64,000 nucleotides of DNA from Cherax quadricarinatus (GCF_038502225.1 NC_091308.1:22483614-22547613); one strand, 5' to 3'; positions 12,004-22,392 are shown, counted from the first letter of the stretch. The notes: generated by a model not told the origin, from the letters alone. Numbers and translations are program-made.

Positions 12004-13235
12004 TATACCTGAAAGAATCCTTTTGGGTTAGTCTTCGAATCTCTTGCAACTTTAACCTCATAATCTCTTTTTGCTTTTCTAATTCCTTTTTTTATTTCTC
12101 TCTTTAACTGAATATATCGATTTCTTAATTGCCCCTCTCCTCTTTTGATTTGCCTATATATGCCTCTCTTTTGACCAATTAGATATTTTAATCTATTGTT
12201 CATCCATTTAGGATCATTTTTGTTTGATCTGATTTCCCTATTTGGAACATAATTTGACTGAGCAGCTAGAACTATGCCCTGGAAAGCGTCATATCGGCAT
12301 CCATCACCACCTACCTGATCCTTAGTTAGGTCATTCCAGTTCAGCCCACCTAAGTAATTTTTCAGTCCTATGAAATCAGCCAAGCGGAAGTCAGGGACAG
12401 AGACTTGATTGTCATTATTAGGGGAATTCCATGATATATTAAAACTGAGTGATTTGTGATCACTTTCCCCAAGCTCATCATTAACCTCAAGATTATTAAT
12501 TAGTGTTTCTCTACTGGCAAGAACCAAGTCAAGGAGGTTATTTCCCCTAGTTGGCTCTGTCACAAACTGTTTTAAAAAACAATCCTGGATCGTATCAAGA
12601 AAGTCACCTGACTCTAAATTTCCTGTCAAATTGCTCCAGTCAATCTGTCTATAGTTGAAATCTCCCATTAGCACAACATTTTCGTTTGTAGATGCCTTAC
12701 GAATTTCGTCCCATAGAAGTTTACTGCACTCCTTATCAAGATTTGGGGCCCTGTAAATCACACCCAAAATTAGTTTTTCTCGGCCCTCGAGAAGCTGTAA
12801 CCAAACAGATTCAGTGGCTGACGCTTCTAATTTTATATCTTGTCTAACACAACAATTTAAATTGTCTCTGACATACATTGCTACTCCACCACCTTTCCTG
12901 TTGACCCTGTCAGTGTGGAATAATTTATAGCCTTGTATGTGACATTCAGAGGGCATCTCTCTATCTTTCAGATTGAGCCAGGTCTCTGTTATAGCAATAA
13001 TATCTATGTTTCCTGCACTTGCAATTAATCTTAGCTCATCTATCTTATTTCTTACACTCCTGCTATTAGTATAGTAAACCTTAAGGGAGCTAGTCCCTTG
13101 CTGCCCTCTGCTATCCCCCTTTGTTTGCTGACCTGATCTACTGTTTTTATTTATAACTTCATGCTGAATGCCTTTTATACATTTACTGTTTCCAACCCTA
13201 GTGTTGCAACCTGCTTGTTTCCCACACACACGCAT
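12004..13235 (-). pseudogene. CR1 ORF2, endonuclease half
   Basis: About 410 codons running from ATG at 13235 to the RTE insertion point. Endonuclease motifs: VYYTNSRSVRNKIDELRLIA, AITETWLN, GGGVAMYVRDNL, VLMGDFNYRQIDW, LLDLVLAS and LGESDHKSLSF. It ends at GFFQVY and would continue with RSKIRDKIGPLKSS at 8580. The tail of the conceptual frame after 12004 belongs to the RTE leader, not to CR1. The EN catalytic residues (E, D, H) appear present. Confidence 0.86.
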
Positions 13236-13249
13236 ACCTCTATCTTCTA

Positions 13250-14174
13250 TCAGTTTAAAATCATAGGCATTTCACCAATGGCCTTCTCAATCGAGTCTGC
13301 AAGTGCTACCACCCCAGCCCCAGAGAGATGTACCCCATCCCTTGCATACATATCATGTTTGCCATAAAAGTTGTTCCAGTTGTCAATGAATGGGATTGCA
13401 AGTTCCTTGCAGTATCTGTCTAGCCAGCAATTTACACCAATTGCCCTAGACAACCATTCATTTCCTACTCCCCTTCTAGGCAAGATGCTATATGATTGGG
13501 ATCCCTCCCTTAGACTTAATGAAATCTATAGCTGACCTGTACTTATCTAGCAGCTCTTCTCTCCTACCCTTCCCAATATCATTTCCACCAGCACTGAGAC
13601 AGATAATGGGCTTGTTCCCATTATCTGACATGATATTATCCAGCCTGTTGACTATGTCCCCAACACCAGCTCCAGGGAAGCACACTCTATCTCTCATCTT
13701 CTTATTCCTATTACAAAAAGCACGGTCAATATATCTTACCTGAGAGTCACCAACCACAAGAATGCGCTTACCTCCATTAGCAGGGGCAGTAGTACCCTTA
13801 CCTTCACTGGCCACTGAAGTACATTCATCCTGAAGAACAGAAAAGCGATTTCCTACCTTCAGATCTTCACTCTTAACTTTCCTTACTCTGATGCGCCTCC
13901 CATTACTGTGAACCACTCGCCACTTGTAGAAGGTGCTGGGCTGCACCTCACTGCTGGTAGCCGTTGCTACCTCCCCACCTACAGCCTCCTCACAGCGAGA
14001 GACAGACTGCACCTCACTGCTAGAAGCCTCATTTCCCACAACTCCAGCCACCTCACACTCTCTCCCAGACCCATTGAGGTGGACCTTCAGCCTCCTAATC
14101 TCCTCCTGGAGAAGCAAGACCTCCTCCTTCAACTCTCCAACCTCAATTTTTAAAACACTGCAGAAGCAAGCCAT
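13250..14174 (-). pseudogene. CR1 ORF1 with SGNH/esterase-like domain (frameshifted)
   Basis: Starts at ATG 14174. Order: a short coiled-coil-like leucine-rich segment (LKIEVGELKEEVLLLQEEIR), a low-complexity linker, then a GDSL/SGNH hydrolase-like domain with the serine block KRILVVGDSQVRYID, the G/N block ICLSAGGNDIGKG and the D-x-x-H block ARDGVHLSGAGVVALADSIE. The last block is in another frame, because a shift near 13482-13489 (after GGIPII) separates 13488-14174 from 13250-13483. ORF1 proteins with an esterase domain are known in CR1 LINEs. ORF2 starts 15 bases downstream. Confidence 0.85.
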
Positions 14175-14251
14175 GCTTTGTAACCGTCCACGCTAATCCC
14201 CAAAGCAGCTCAGGGTCTGTGACCTCACGTGACGACTGACCACTGACCACT

Positions 14252-14845
14252 GGTGGATTACTATAAGCAGTTGGAAATACATATAATAGGTAGTGGATTA
14301 CTATAAGCAGTAAGTTTTTACGAGGAGAACAAGGCTCAGGTTAGGGTAAGCAAGAGAGTGGGACTATTTCCCAGTAAAAGTAGGACTTAAACAGGGATGT
14401 GTGATGTCATCTTGATTTTTTAAAAATATTTACGAATGGGGCTGTAAAAGAAGTGAATGCTAAGGTGCTGGGAAGATATGCGGGAGCAAAAGACAATAAA
14501 TCTTATATAAAGTGAGAGTTGCCACTGCCATTCTATGCTATTAACACACTTCTTTTGGGAGGGTATGTAAAAGAAGGAAATTAAAAATGAAGAGAAAAAA
14601 GCAAGTTGATGAGAGCAACAACAAGCCTAAGCAATGAAAGATCAGAATATCAGACTGAGGAGAGGGAATATGGTGGGAGAAGATGTCAGGAGATGGGTCC
14701 ATGAAAAACAAGGTAAACCATAGAACAGAGGGGAGAGGAGAGAAATTTAGGTGGTATGCTGAGGCATCTACTGAAAGAGGTTTATCTATAAAGGAATGTA
14801 CCAGGGTATAGTAATAGTATATAGATGTGAGGCAGGCTTTGAACA
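14252..14845 (+). mobile_element. Old degenerate RTE fragment (with end of 40-bp array)
   Basis: After about 1.5 units of the 40-bp array comes AAGTTTTTACGAGGAGAACA, aligning with RTE 'SFYEDSEAQVRV', then GTAGGACTTAAACAGGGATG (VGLRQGC). The similarity weakens and ends near ATAGATGTGAGGCAGGC at 14845. It is riddled with stops. It appears to be the continuation of the old copy at 6430-6713 on the other side of the CR1 insertion. Confidence 0.7.
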
Positions 14846-14944
14846 CTGCACCAAAGAAGAAGCTAAACTTTCAGTGTAGAACTCAGAAGACAGGTGAAGG
14901 AGTCAGAGGACTGAAGGGCTAAAGAAAAACACTATTTGTCTTAC

Positions 14945-15162
14945 CCTTTCTTGTGCATGACTTATGGTTTGTCTTTGACTATACAGGTCATTCAGTATCT
15001 GTGCCCCAATGTGCTCAGTTTCCAAAGCAATCTTGTGACCCTGTGACAATCGCACAGATGTTCGTTCCAAGGTCTCAGTGTTGTCGAGGAGTGATTGTCG
15101 CTGCTCTTCTCCAACACTTACACCAGCATACCCATCTTCCAGAAGCTCTGCTCTCATACTAG
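14945..15162 (-). CDS. Vti1a: Vti1a-type SNARE, exon with most of the SNARE motif
   Basis: 218 bases: acceptor CTTTTACAG before CTAGTATGAG, donor AGG|GTAAGA. It encodes 72 residues plus a split first codon: SMRAELLEDGYAGVSVGEEQ, RQSLLDNTETLERTSVRLSQ, GHKIALETEHIGAQILNDLY, SQRQTISHAQER. LLDNTE-LER, ALETEHIG and the heptad pattern match the Vti1a Qb-SNARE helix, which is completed by the next exon (LRETD). The Q of SQRQ aligns by eye with the ionic zero layer, but this needs an alignment. The exon sits between two old RTE fragments and 19 bases from a MITE (15182), an insertion very close to the splice acceptor. Confidence 0.9.
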
Positions 15163-15181
15163 CTGTAAAAGATATGATATA

Positions 15182-15495
15182 CAGTGTACTCGAACAGCTC
15201 CACACTCGAACAATTCAGTATCTGAATGCTTTGTTCGGTAAACAAATCACTCAGTAGTCGACCGTTTGCTTGGCACTCCACCAAATAAACACAACTTGCC
15301 AGAACTTTGGTGTAAACTATTTAGCATTTTTTTTTATATTATTTGTATAAATAAGTCACCATGGGGCCTAAGAGGGTTAGTGATAACAGACAACCAAAAA
15401 GAAAATTGGTTGTGAAAAATTTGTTCTGTACTTGAACAGATTGGCACTCAAAGAGACTTCTGGAACCAATTAAGTTGAGTGTCGAGGTTCCACTG
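15182..15495. mobile_element. Tigger-type MITE next to Vti1a splice acceptor
   Basis: Ends CAGTGTACTCGAACAGCTCC and TTGAGTGTCGAGGTTCCACTG, with TA on both sides (15180-15181, 15496-15497). Inside, ACCATGGGGCCTAAGAGGGT is a remnant of the Tigger transposase start. It belongs to the same TIR family as 4248-4523. Its left end lies 19 bases upstream (in gene orientation) of the exon at 15162, beyond the polypyrimidine tract. Confidence 0.83.
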
Positions 15496-15539
15496 TATAT
15501 ATTATATGCAGACACATATATGTATTTTAACATTATTCA

Positions 15540-16195
15540 CTGAGGTAAAAAGGGGAATGAATGAGAGTACGCTGATACCAACACATTTATATGGGTGTGA
15601 AGCATGGGTTGTGAATGTTGTGTCTGAAGACAACATGTGGTGTATATATTATGCAGAGAATTCATAGCTTGGAGGTGCAGAGTTACTAGAAGTATTATCC
15701 AGAGGGCTGAAAAGGGTTTGTTTAGGCAGTCTGGACATTCAAAGAGGGTGGAGCAAAAAAAGAATGACTTGGAAGGTGTATAAATTTGCAGTGGGGGGAA
15801 GGCAGGGTAGGGGTCACCCTAGGAAAGCTGAAGGGTTTTCTAAAAGAAGTTTTGTAAAAGAGGTTTTGTGCACAATGGTCTTGGACATCCAACAGATATG
15901 TATGAATGTGTTAGAGAGGAGTGGAGGCAAATGGTTTTGGGCTTGAAGAGCTGTTGGAGTGTGAGCAAGGTAAGGTAACACTTTGTGAAGGAATTCAGGG
16001 AAACCAGTTAGCTGGATTTGAGAGGTTTGGGATATTGGTTGTTTGAAGTGACATCTGAACTGCTGTATCTGGGCACCTCTGCAAAGACAATGATTATGTG
16101 TGAATGATCGTGAAAGTGTTGAATGATAGTGAGAGTGTTTTTTTTTTTGGGGTCACTCTGCCTTGGTGGGAGACGGCTGAAGTGTTAAAAAAAAA
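15540..16195 (+). mobile_element. Old RTE 3' fragment
   Basis: Contains RTE C-terminal coding remnants (ATGGGTGTGAAGCATGGGTT = GCEAWV; AGGGTAGGGGTCACCCTAGG = GRGHPR) and ends with the family tail GGTCACTCTGCCTTGGTGGG, then AAAAAAAA at 16187-16195. Many stops. Truncated at the 5' end at about 15540. Confidence 0.78.
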
Positions 16196-17208
16196 AAATT
16201 ATTAGAAGTCACCTTAATGAGTATAATCTGATTAATGAGTTTCAGCATAGATTCAATACAGATCGTTACTGTCTGACAAATTTACTAACATTCTTTAATA
16301 AAGTATTTGAGGCAATAGATAATGATAAAGAATATGTTGTGGTTTATTTGGATTTCAGTAAGGCTTTTGATAGGGTACCTCACAAAAGGCTAAGAAAAGT
16401 GGCAGCTTATGGATAAGAGGTAAAGTTCTAACATGGATCGAGGCTTGGCTGACCAATAGAAGGCAGCAAATTTACATTAATGGGTTAGGCCTGAATGGGG
16501 ACTAGTCACTAGTGGCATTCCACAGGGATCAGTTTTGGGTCCACTGTTGTTCATAATTTACGAGTGACACAAGTAAATTTGCTGATGACACAAAAATAGG
16601 GTGAATAATAGATTCTAAAGAGGACAACAATGAACTTAGCAGAATTTAAACAAATTAAAGTTATGGTCTGAAAAGTGGCAGATGCAGTTCATTGAGGACA
16701 AGTATAAAATCCTAGTGCTTGGGAATGAAAATAACCCTAATAAACTAGGTGATGTAGAGCTTAATCATACAGAATGCAAAAAAGACTTGGGAGTCATGGT
16801 AAGCAGAGATCTGAAGCCAAGACAACAGTGACTAAGTGTGTGCAATAAGGCTAACAGCTTACTTGGATTTACATAAAGAAGTGTAAATTAATTAAGAATC
16901 AGAAAAAATGGTTTTAAATTAGATAACTTTAGATTTAGAAAGGATGTAGGTAGGTACTGTTTTTCAAACAGTTTTCAATGAGTGGAACAATCTGCTGAGT
17001 AGGGTAATTAAGGCTTAAGACCTTGGGCAGCTTTAAAATGAGATCAGACAAATATATGAGTGAAAAGGACTGGGTTTGATTAGTACCTGAGATACTGAAG
17101 CAAATTCTTCAGCAACTCTGGGACAGATGCAAGGGTGGTTTTGACAAGGACCTGCCATGCATGGGCCAGTAAGCCTGCTGCAATGTTCCTCTATTCTTAT
17201 GTTCTTAA
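16196..17208 (+). mobile_element. Old CR1 LINE fragment (RT and 3' end)
   Basis: Degenerate relative of 20980-22392: TTTGGATTTCAGTAAGGCTT (DFSKAF), CCACAGGGATCAGTTTTGGG (PQGSVLG), AAATTTGCTGATGACACAAA (KFADDTK). It has a deletion in the C-terminal region, then AGTGGAACAATCTGC and the CR1 end TTCCTCTATTCTTATGTTCTT. It is dead, with frameshifts and stops. Confidence 0.82.
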
Positions 17209-17260
17209 ATTGTTTCAGTTCTGTGGAGATAGCAGGTTAGAATTCCTGCTTCAAAGCTGA

Positions 17261-17396
17261 GCATGTCATAGATTCACAGCTGTGTGTGTGTCACAGACTC
17301 ACAGATGTGTGTGTGTCACAGACTCACAGCTGTGTGTGTGTGTGTCATAGGTTCACAGCTGTGTGTGTCATAGACTCACAGCTGTGTGTGTCAAAG
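17261..17396 (+). repeat. Minisatellite of about 25-32-bp CACAG(C/A)TGTGTGTG units
   Basis: About five imperfect units with GTCATAGACTCACAGCTGTG as a recurring core, differing in the length of the internal GT run. Non-coding. Confidence 0.85.
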
Positions 17397-18127
17397 ATGA
17401 CAACTAAAATGCCAACAAGGGCTGGGTTAACTCCATAACTATCAAAACGCAGATCTATACTGTTACCGCCAGCACTCCAAACGTAGATCAACGTTTTAGT
17501 TTTCTTGCCTCCAAATTTGGCACGATTGGCCCAAGATGCCTGGTCAGTATAGAATGGGTCTTAACACTCAGTGTGCACAGTATTAAAAAAATCTGAGACC
17601 ACTTAGTACCTTGTGGGAGCACCAGTTCAAATGAGCTCCAGCTAGAGCAAACAGCTTGGCAAACACCAGGGATTCACTAATGTCATGTCATATTAACACT
17701 CCCCTTTAACAGGAAAGTGATGTTGACCGTGAGTTTAGTGGCTTTGAGACAGATGTGGCCACATGCTATTGCCTATTAAATCTTAAGTTAGTCCTAAGTT
17801 TGCCCAAGATAATTAGATTTGTATCAAATTATATATCTAATAATGTATGCAATAAGATCACAGTAAACAGGTGATTTTAGATCTGATTTTGATTTGAGGA
17901 AATATCAAAAACCTCAATAATAACCTGTGTGCAACATTTGTGCAACATCCTTTCAATTTTGATACCACTGGTAGTGTCATCCTTCCAGAATGTCCTATAA
18001 CCTATGCCTTAAGTAAAGAGAAACAATTCTGGAACGTGTCTAATACATGTTCAACAGGCTGGGTGGCTGGCTTGCAGGGTGGCCAGTGGCTGGCTAGGTG
18101 GATGGGTGGGTGGGTGGCTGAGTGACT
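17397..18127. other. Non-coding segment, possible short relics only
   Basis: No usable open frame. Near 17723 a stretch could read ESDVDREFSGFETD, reminiscent of the acidic N-terminus of piggyBac-type transposases, but it is too short to call. About 17762-17800 shares a 30-base match (TCTTAAGTTAGTCCTAAGTT) with the minus strand near 23265-23300, a probable LINE 3' UTR piece. A GGTGGGTGG run near 18095-18115 precedes the microsatellite. Confidence 0.35.
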
Positions 18128-18396
18128 GATTGGCTGTCTCTATCTCTGTTTATCTCGGTCTCTATCTCTGTGTCTCTCTCTCTGTCAATAAATATGTTTG
18201 TCTATCTCTGTCTCTGTATCTGTGTCTCTGTATCTGTGTGTGTCTGTATCTCTGTCTCTCTCTGTATCTCTGTCTGTATCTCTGTCTCTGTATCTCTGCA
18301 TGTCTGTTTCTCTGTATCTCTGTATATCTGAATCTCTGTGTCTTTGTATCTCTGCATCTCTGTATCTCTGTCTCTCTGTATCTGTCTCTCTCTACT
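18128..18396 (+). repeat. (TCTGTATC/TCTGTCTC)n microsatellite, left part
   Basis: Imperfect pyrimidine-rich repeats of TCTGTATC, TCTGTCTC and TCTGTGTC. The same array continues at 19321-19700 after an inserted LINE fragment. Open frames on either strand are artefacts. Confidence 0.93.
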
Positions 18397-19320
18397 CACC
18401 TAGTTGTACTCACCTAGTTGAGGTTGCAGGGGTCGAGTCCAAACCCCTGACCCCGCCTCTTCACTGGTCGCTACTAGGTCACTCTCCCTGAACCGTGAGC
18501 TTTATCATACCTCTGCTTAAAGCTATGTATGGATCCTGCCTCCACTACATTGCTTCCCAAACTATTCCACTTCCTGACTACTCTGTGGCTGAAGAAATAC
18601 TTCCTGACATCCCTGTGATTCATCTGTGTCTTCAACTTCCAACTGTGTCCCCTTGTTGCTGTGTCCCATCTCTGGAACATCCTGTCTTTGTCCACCTCGT
18701 CAATTCCTCTCAGTATTTTGTATGTCGTTATCATGTCCCCCCATCTCTCCTGTCCTCCAGTGTCGTCAGGTTGATTTCCCTCAACCTCTCCTCGTAGGAC
18801 ATACCTCTTAGCTCTGGAACTAGTCTTGTTGCAAACCTTTGCACTTTCTCTAGTTTCTTTACGTGCTTGGCTAGGTGTGGGTTCCAAACTGGTGCTGCAT
18901 ACTCCAATATGGGCCTAACGTACATGGTGTACAGGGTCCTGAACGATTCCTTATTAAGATGTCGGAATGCTGTTCTGAGGTTTGCTAGGTGCCCATATGC
19001 TGCAGCAGTTATTTGGTTGATGTGCGCTTCAGGAGATGTGCCTGGTGTTATACTCACCCCAAGATCTTTTTCCTTGAGTGAGGTTTGTAGTCTCTGGCCC
19101 CCTAGACTGTACTCCGTCTGCGGTCTTCTTTGCCCTTCCCCAATCTTCATGACTTTGCACTTGGTGGGGTTGAACTCCAGGAGCTAATTGCTGGACCAGG
19201 TCTGCAGCCTGTCCAGATCCCTTTGTAGTTCTGCCTGGTCTTCGATCGAATGAATTCTTCTCATCAACTTCACGTCATCTGCAAACAGGGACACTTCGGA
19301 GTCTATTCCTTCTGTCATAT
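18397..19320 (-). mobile_element. LINE fragment (Jockey/CR1-group RT C-terminus and tail) inside a microsatellite
   Basis: Minus-strand coding for the RT thumb/C-terminal region: LKEKDLGVSITPGTSPEAHI, MYVRPILEYAAPVWNP, LEKVQRFATRLVPEL and FFSHRVVRKWNSLGSNVVEA, with a frameshift near 18731-18740. The 3' tail is minus-strand CAACTAGGTGAGTACAACTA. Its upstream RT core is missing (5'-truncated at 19320). The same TCTGTATC array flanks both sides, so it inserted into the microsatellite. Related tails occur at 35280-36420. Confidence 0.82.
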
Positions 19321-19700
19321 CGTATCTCTGTATCTGTGTCTCTGTGTCTCTGTATCTCTGTGTGTCTGTGTCTCTGTATCTCTGTCTCTGTATCTCTGTC
19401 TCTGTATCTCTGTGTCTCTGTATCTGTGTCTCTGTATCTCTGTGTCTCTGTATATCTGTGTCTCTGTATATCTGTGTCTCTGTATCTGTGTCTCTGTATC
19501 TGTGTCTCTGTATCTCTGCATCTCTGTGTCTTTGTATCTCTGTGTCTTTGTATCTCTGTGTCTTTGTATCTCTGTATCTCTGTGTGTCTGTATCTGTGTC
19601 TGTGTGTCTGTATCTGTGTCTGTGTCTCTGTATCTCTATGTCTATCTCTGTCTATGTCTATCTCTATCTCTGTCTATGTCTATCTCTATCTCTGTCTCAC
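19321..19700 (+). repeat. (TCTGTATC/TCTGTGTC)n microsatellite, right part
   Basis: Continuation of the array at 18128-18396, with TATGTCTATCTC variants at the right end. Non-coding. Confidence 0.93.
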
Positions 19701-20043
19701 AGGTACATGTAAATACAATAATACTTAGTGTAAATTACCTAGAATAACCCCCAAAATCCAGACTAAGTGCTATACTGTGCTTGTAGCTATAAGGCATAAT
19801 AAGCATGAATGGCAAGTAATACACGTTTTCAATTGTTCAGGAATCAGACATGATGACTCTGCAGTGTGTGTAATACCTATTGAAAATGAAAATGTTTATT
19901 TCCTTGCAAAGCTTACAATGTGTAGTTTACAAATAAATATTAATTACAAAGAAGGCCACTAGCATGCCTGGGCATTTTGGGCAGACTAACCCTAATTCTT
20001 ACTCTATATTCATACAGGTTATGGAGCAGTACATTTTAATATA
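19701..20043. other. Intronic sequence, nothing recognised
   Basis: Short non-coding AT-rich segment between the microsatellite and the Tigger relic. No repeat, exon or TIR signal seen. Confidence 0.4.
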
Positions 20044-20229
20044 CAGTGGAACCCTGAGTTTCGGCTGCCCTGAGTATTGGCCGCTTCGAGTTTCGACTGC
20101 AATTTTCGGCTAAATTTTGTCCCGAGTTTCAGCCTGTGCCCCGTGTTTCGGCCGGCGTACCAGACCTATCCGCCTGCCCTTGCAGGCGTCATGAGCCAGC
20201 CTAGCTTTGTTTATCTACCCAGACAACTT

Positions 20230-22392
20230 TTGTTCCGAGTAGGGAAATTAGATCTACAAAAATGATCCCAAATGGATGAATAATTGATTAAAACATCTTA
20301 TTGGTCAAAAGAGAGGCATATATAGGCGTATCAAAAGAGGGGATGGGCAGTTAAGAAATCAATATATTCAATTAGAGAGAGAAATAAAGAAAGGAATAAG
20401 AAAAGCAAAAAGGGATTATGAGGCTAAGGTCACAAGGAATTCAAAGACTAACCCAAAAGGGTTCTTTCAGGTATACAGAAGTAAGATTAGGGACAAGATT
20501 GGCCCACTTAAGAGTAACTCTGGTCAGATCACCGACAGTGATAAGGATATGCGTGAAATTCTCAATACCTACTTCCTCTCAGTTTTCACCCAAGAAAATA
20601 CTAGCGATATTCCTGAAATAACAGATTATGTAGAACAGGATAATAAACTATGTACGATTGCAATAACTAGTGACATGGTCCTCAGACAAATAGAGAAACT
20701 AAAACCTAACAAATTCCTTGGCCCTGATGAACTGTTTGCAAGGGTGTTAGAGAAATGTAAAGAGGAACTTAGCATACCTTTGGCTAATCTTTTTAACATA
20801 TCACTACAAACTGGCATAGTGCCTGATAAGTGGAAAATGGCAAATGTAATACCTATTTACAAGGCAGGTGACAGGTCCTTGGCTTCGAACTATAGACCAA
20901 TAAGCCTTACCTCCATAGTGGGAAAATTTATGGAATCAATAATTGCCGAAGCAATTCGTAGCCATCTTGATAGGCACAGATTGATTAATGAATCTCAACA
21001 CGGTTTTACAAAGGGGAGTTCCTGTCTTACGAATTTACTAACTTTTTTCACTAAGGTGTTTGAGGAGGTAGATCATGGTAATGAATATGATATTGTGTAT
21101 ATGGACTTCAGTAAGGCTTTCGATAGAGTTCCACATCAGAGGCTATTGAGGAAACTTAAGGCACACGGAATAGGAGGAGAAATTTTTTCCTGGGTAGAGG
21201 CATGGCTGACAAATAGGCAGCAGAGAGTTTGCATAAATGGGGAGAAATCAGAATGGGGGCATGTCACAAGCGGTGTTCCTCAGGGGTCAGTGTTGGGCCC
21301 GTTGTTGTTCACAATTTACATAAATGACATAGATGAGAGAATAAATAGTGACATAAGCAAATTTGCTGATGACACCAAAATAGGCCATCCAATTCATTCT
21401 AATGAGGACACTAGAGCACTCCAGGATGATTTGAATAGACTGATGCAATGGTCGGAGAAGTGGCAGATGCAGTTTAATATTGACAAATGCAAAGTTCTAA
21501 ATGTTGGACAGTTAAATAACCATGCCACATATAAACTAAATAATGTAGATCTTAATACTACTGATTGCGAGAAGGATTTAGGAGTTCTGGTTAGCAGTAA
21601 TCTAAAACCAAGACAACAGTGCATTAGTGTTCGCAATAAAGCTAACAGAATTCTTGGCTTCATATCTAGAAGTATAAATAATAGAAGTCCTCAGGTTGTT
21701 CTTCAACTCTATATATCCTTGGTTTGGCCTCATTTAGACTATGCTGCTCAGTTCTGGTCACTGTATTACAGAATGGATATAAATACTCTGGAAAATGTAC
21801 AGAGGATGACAAAGATGATCCCATGTATCAGAAATCTTCCATATGAAGATAGACTGAGGGCCCTGAATCTGCACTCTCTCGAAAGGCGTAGAATTAGGGG
21901 AGACATGATCGAGGTGTATAAATGGAAAACAGGAATAAATAAAGAGGATGTAAATAGCGTGCTGGAAATTTCCAGCCAACACAGGACTCGCAGCAATGGT
22001 TTCCAGTTGGAAAAATTCAGATTCAGGAAGGATATAGGAAAGCACTGGTTTGGTAATAAAGTCGTGGATGAATGGAACAAACTCCCGAGTACAGTTATTC
22101 AGGCTAAAACATTGTGTAGTTTTAAAAAGAGGTTAGATAAATACATGAGTGGGTGTGGGTGGGTGTGAGTTGGACCTGACTAGCTTGTGCTGCTGGGTCT
22201 GGTGCTGTGCTCCATCCTTGAGTGGAGGTAACCAGAATGGGTGGGTTATTGGGCTAATCCAGGGGGGGGGGGGGTGTAATTGGGCTTAACCGGGAGGGGG
22301 GGGGTCATTGGGCTAATCCTGGGAGAGGACATGGACCTGCCCTGCATGGGTCAGTAGGCCTGTTGCAGTGTTCCTTTTTTCTTATGTTCTCA
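20230..22392 (+). mobile_element. CR1 LINE copy, 5'-truncated
   Basis: Starts inside ORF2 (GTTCCGAGTAGGGAAATTAG, matching minus-strand 12230-12250) and ends with the CR1 3' end TTCTTATGTTCTCAT. The 3' UTR has expanded G tracts at 22262-22274 and 22298-22306. It is the least damaged CR1 RT in the window and serves as the uninterrupted reference for the nested copy at 6713-14251. Confidence 0.87.
20549..22168 (+). CDS. CR1 reverse transcriptase ORF (N-terminally truncated, open)
   Basis: About 539 codons from the first ATG; the frame is actually open from about 20284, just after a TGA. It carries a complete CR1 RT: KWKMANVIPIYKAGDRSLAS, LTSIVGKFMESIIAEA, HGFTKGSSCLTNLL, VYMDFSKAFDRVPHQRLL, GVPQGSVLGPLLFTIYINDI and catalytic SKFADDTKIG, then LGVLVSSNLKPRQQ, HLDYAAQFW and LERRRIRGDMIEVYKW to a stop at MSGCGWV. 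The endonuclease and ORF1 are missing, so it cannot move on its own. The absence of frameshifts suggests a fairly young insertion. Confidence 0.85.
   Translation: MREILNTYFLSVFTQENTSDIPEITDYVEQDNKLCTIAITSDMVLRQIEKLKPNKFLGPDELFARVLEKCKEELSIPLANLFNISLQTGIVPDKWKMANVIPIYKAGDRSLASNYRPISLTSIVGKFMESIIAEAIRSHLDRHRLINESQHGFTKGSSCLTNLLTFFTKVFEEVDHGNEYDIVYMDFSKAFDRVPHQRLLRKLKAHGIGGEIFSWVEAWLTNRQQRVCINGEKSEWGHVTSGVPQGSVLGPLLFTIYINDIDERINSDISKFADDTKIGHPIHSNEDTRALQDDLNRLMQWSEKWQMQFNIDKCKVLNVGQLNNHATYKLNNVDLNTTDCEKDLGVLVSSNLKPRQQCISVRNKANRILGFISRSINNRSPQVVLQLYISLVWPHLDYAAQFWSLYYRMDINTLENVQRMTKMIPCIRNLPYEDRLRALNLHSLERRRIRGDMIEVYKWKTGINKEDVNSVLEISSQHRTRSNGFQLEKFRFRKDIGKHWFGNKVVDEWNKLPSTVIQAKTLCSFKKRLDKYMSGCGWV

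Larger units (their letters stand above)
6713..14251 (-). mobile_element. Near full-length CR1 LINE (ORF1 + ORF2) containing a nested RTE LINE
   Basis: On the minus strand this runs from a short 5' UTR (14251-14175) through ORF1 (14174-13250) and ORF2 endonuclease (13235-12004). It is interrupted by an RTE LINE at 11998-8583 and continues with RT (8580-6884) and a 3' UTR ending near 6713 in AAGAACATAGGAACGAAGGA (minus strand: TTCCTATGTTCTT), a typical CR1 end. Continuity across the nested element is confirmed by the copy at 20464-20500, which reads through the same point. It interrupts a 40-bp tandem array. The element is dead because both ORFs have frameshifts. Confidence 0.87.

Noticed and set aside
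12004..12004. Reading the end of the CR1 endonuclease ORF as a genuine C-terminus (HFISMGKWNKNLSS...)
   Set aside because: The residues after GFFQVY come from the nested RTE leader; the true continuation is at 8580.
17700..17780. Possible piggyBac transposase N-terminus (ESDVDREFSGFETD)
   Set aside because: Only about 15 residues, no conserved DDE motif nearby.
18122..19747. ORFs rich in SVSLYLC on the plus strand
   Set aside because: Translation of the TCTGTATC microsatellite; no codon constraint.
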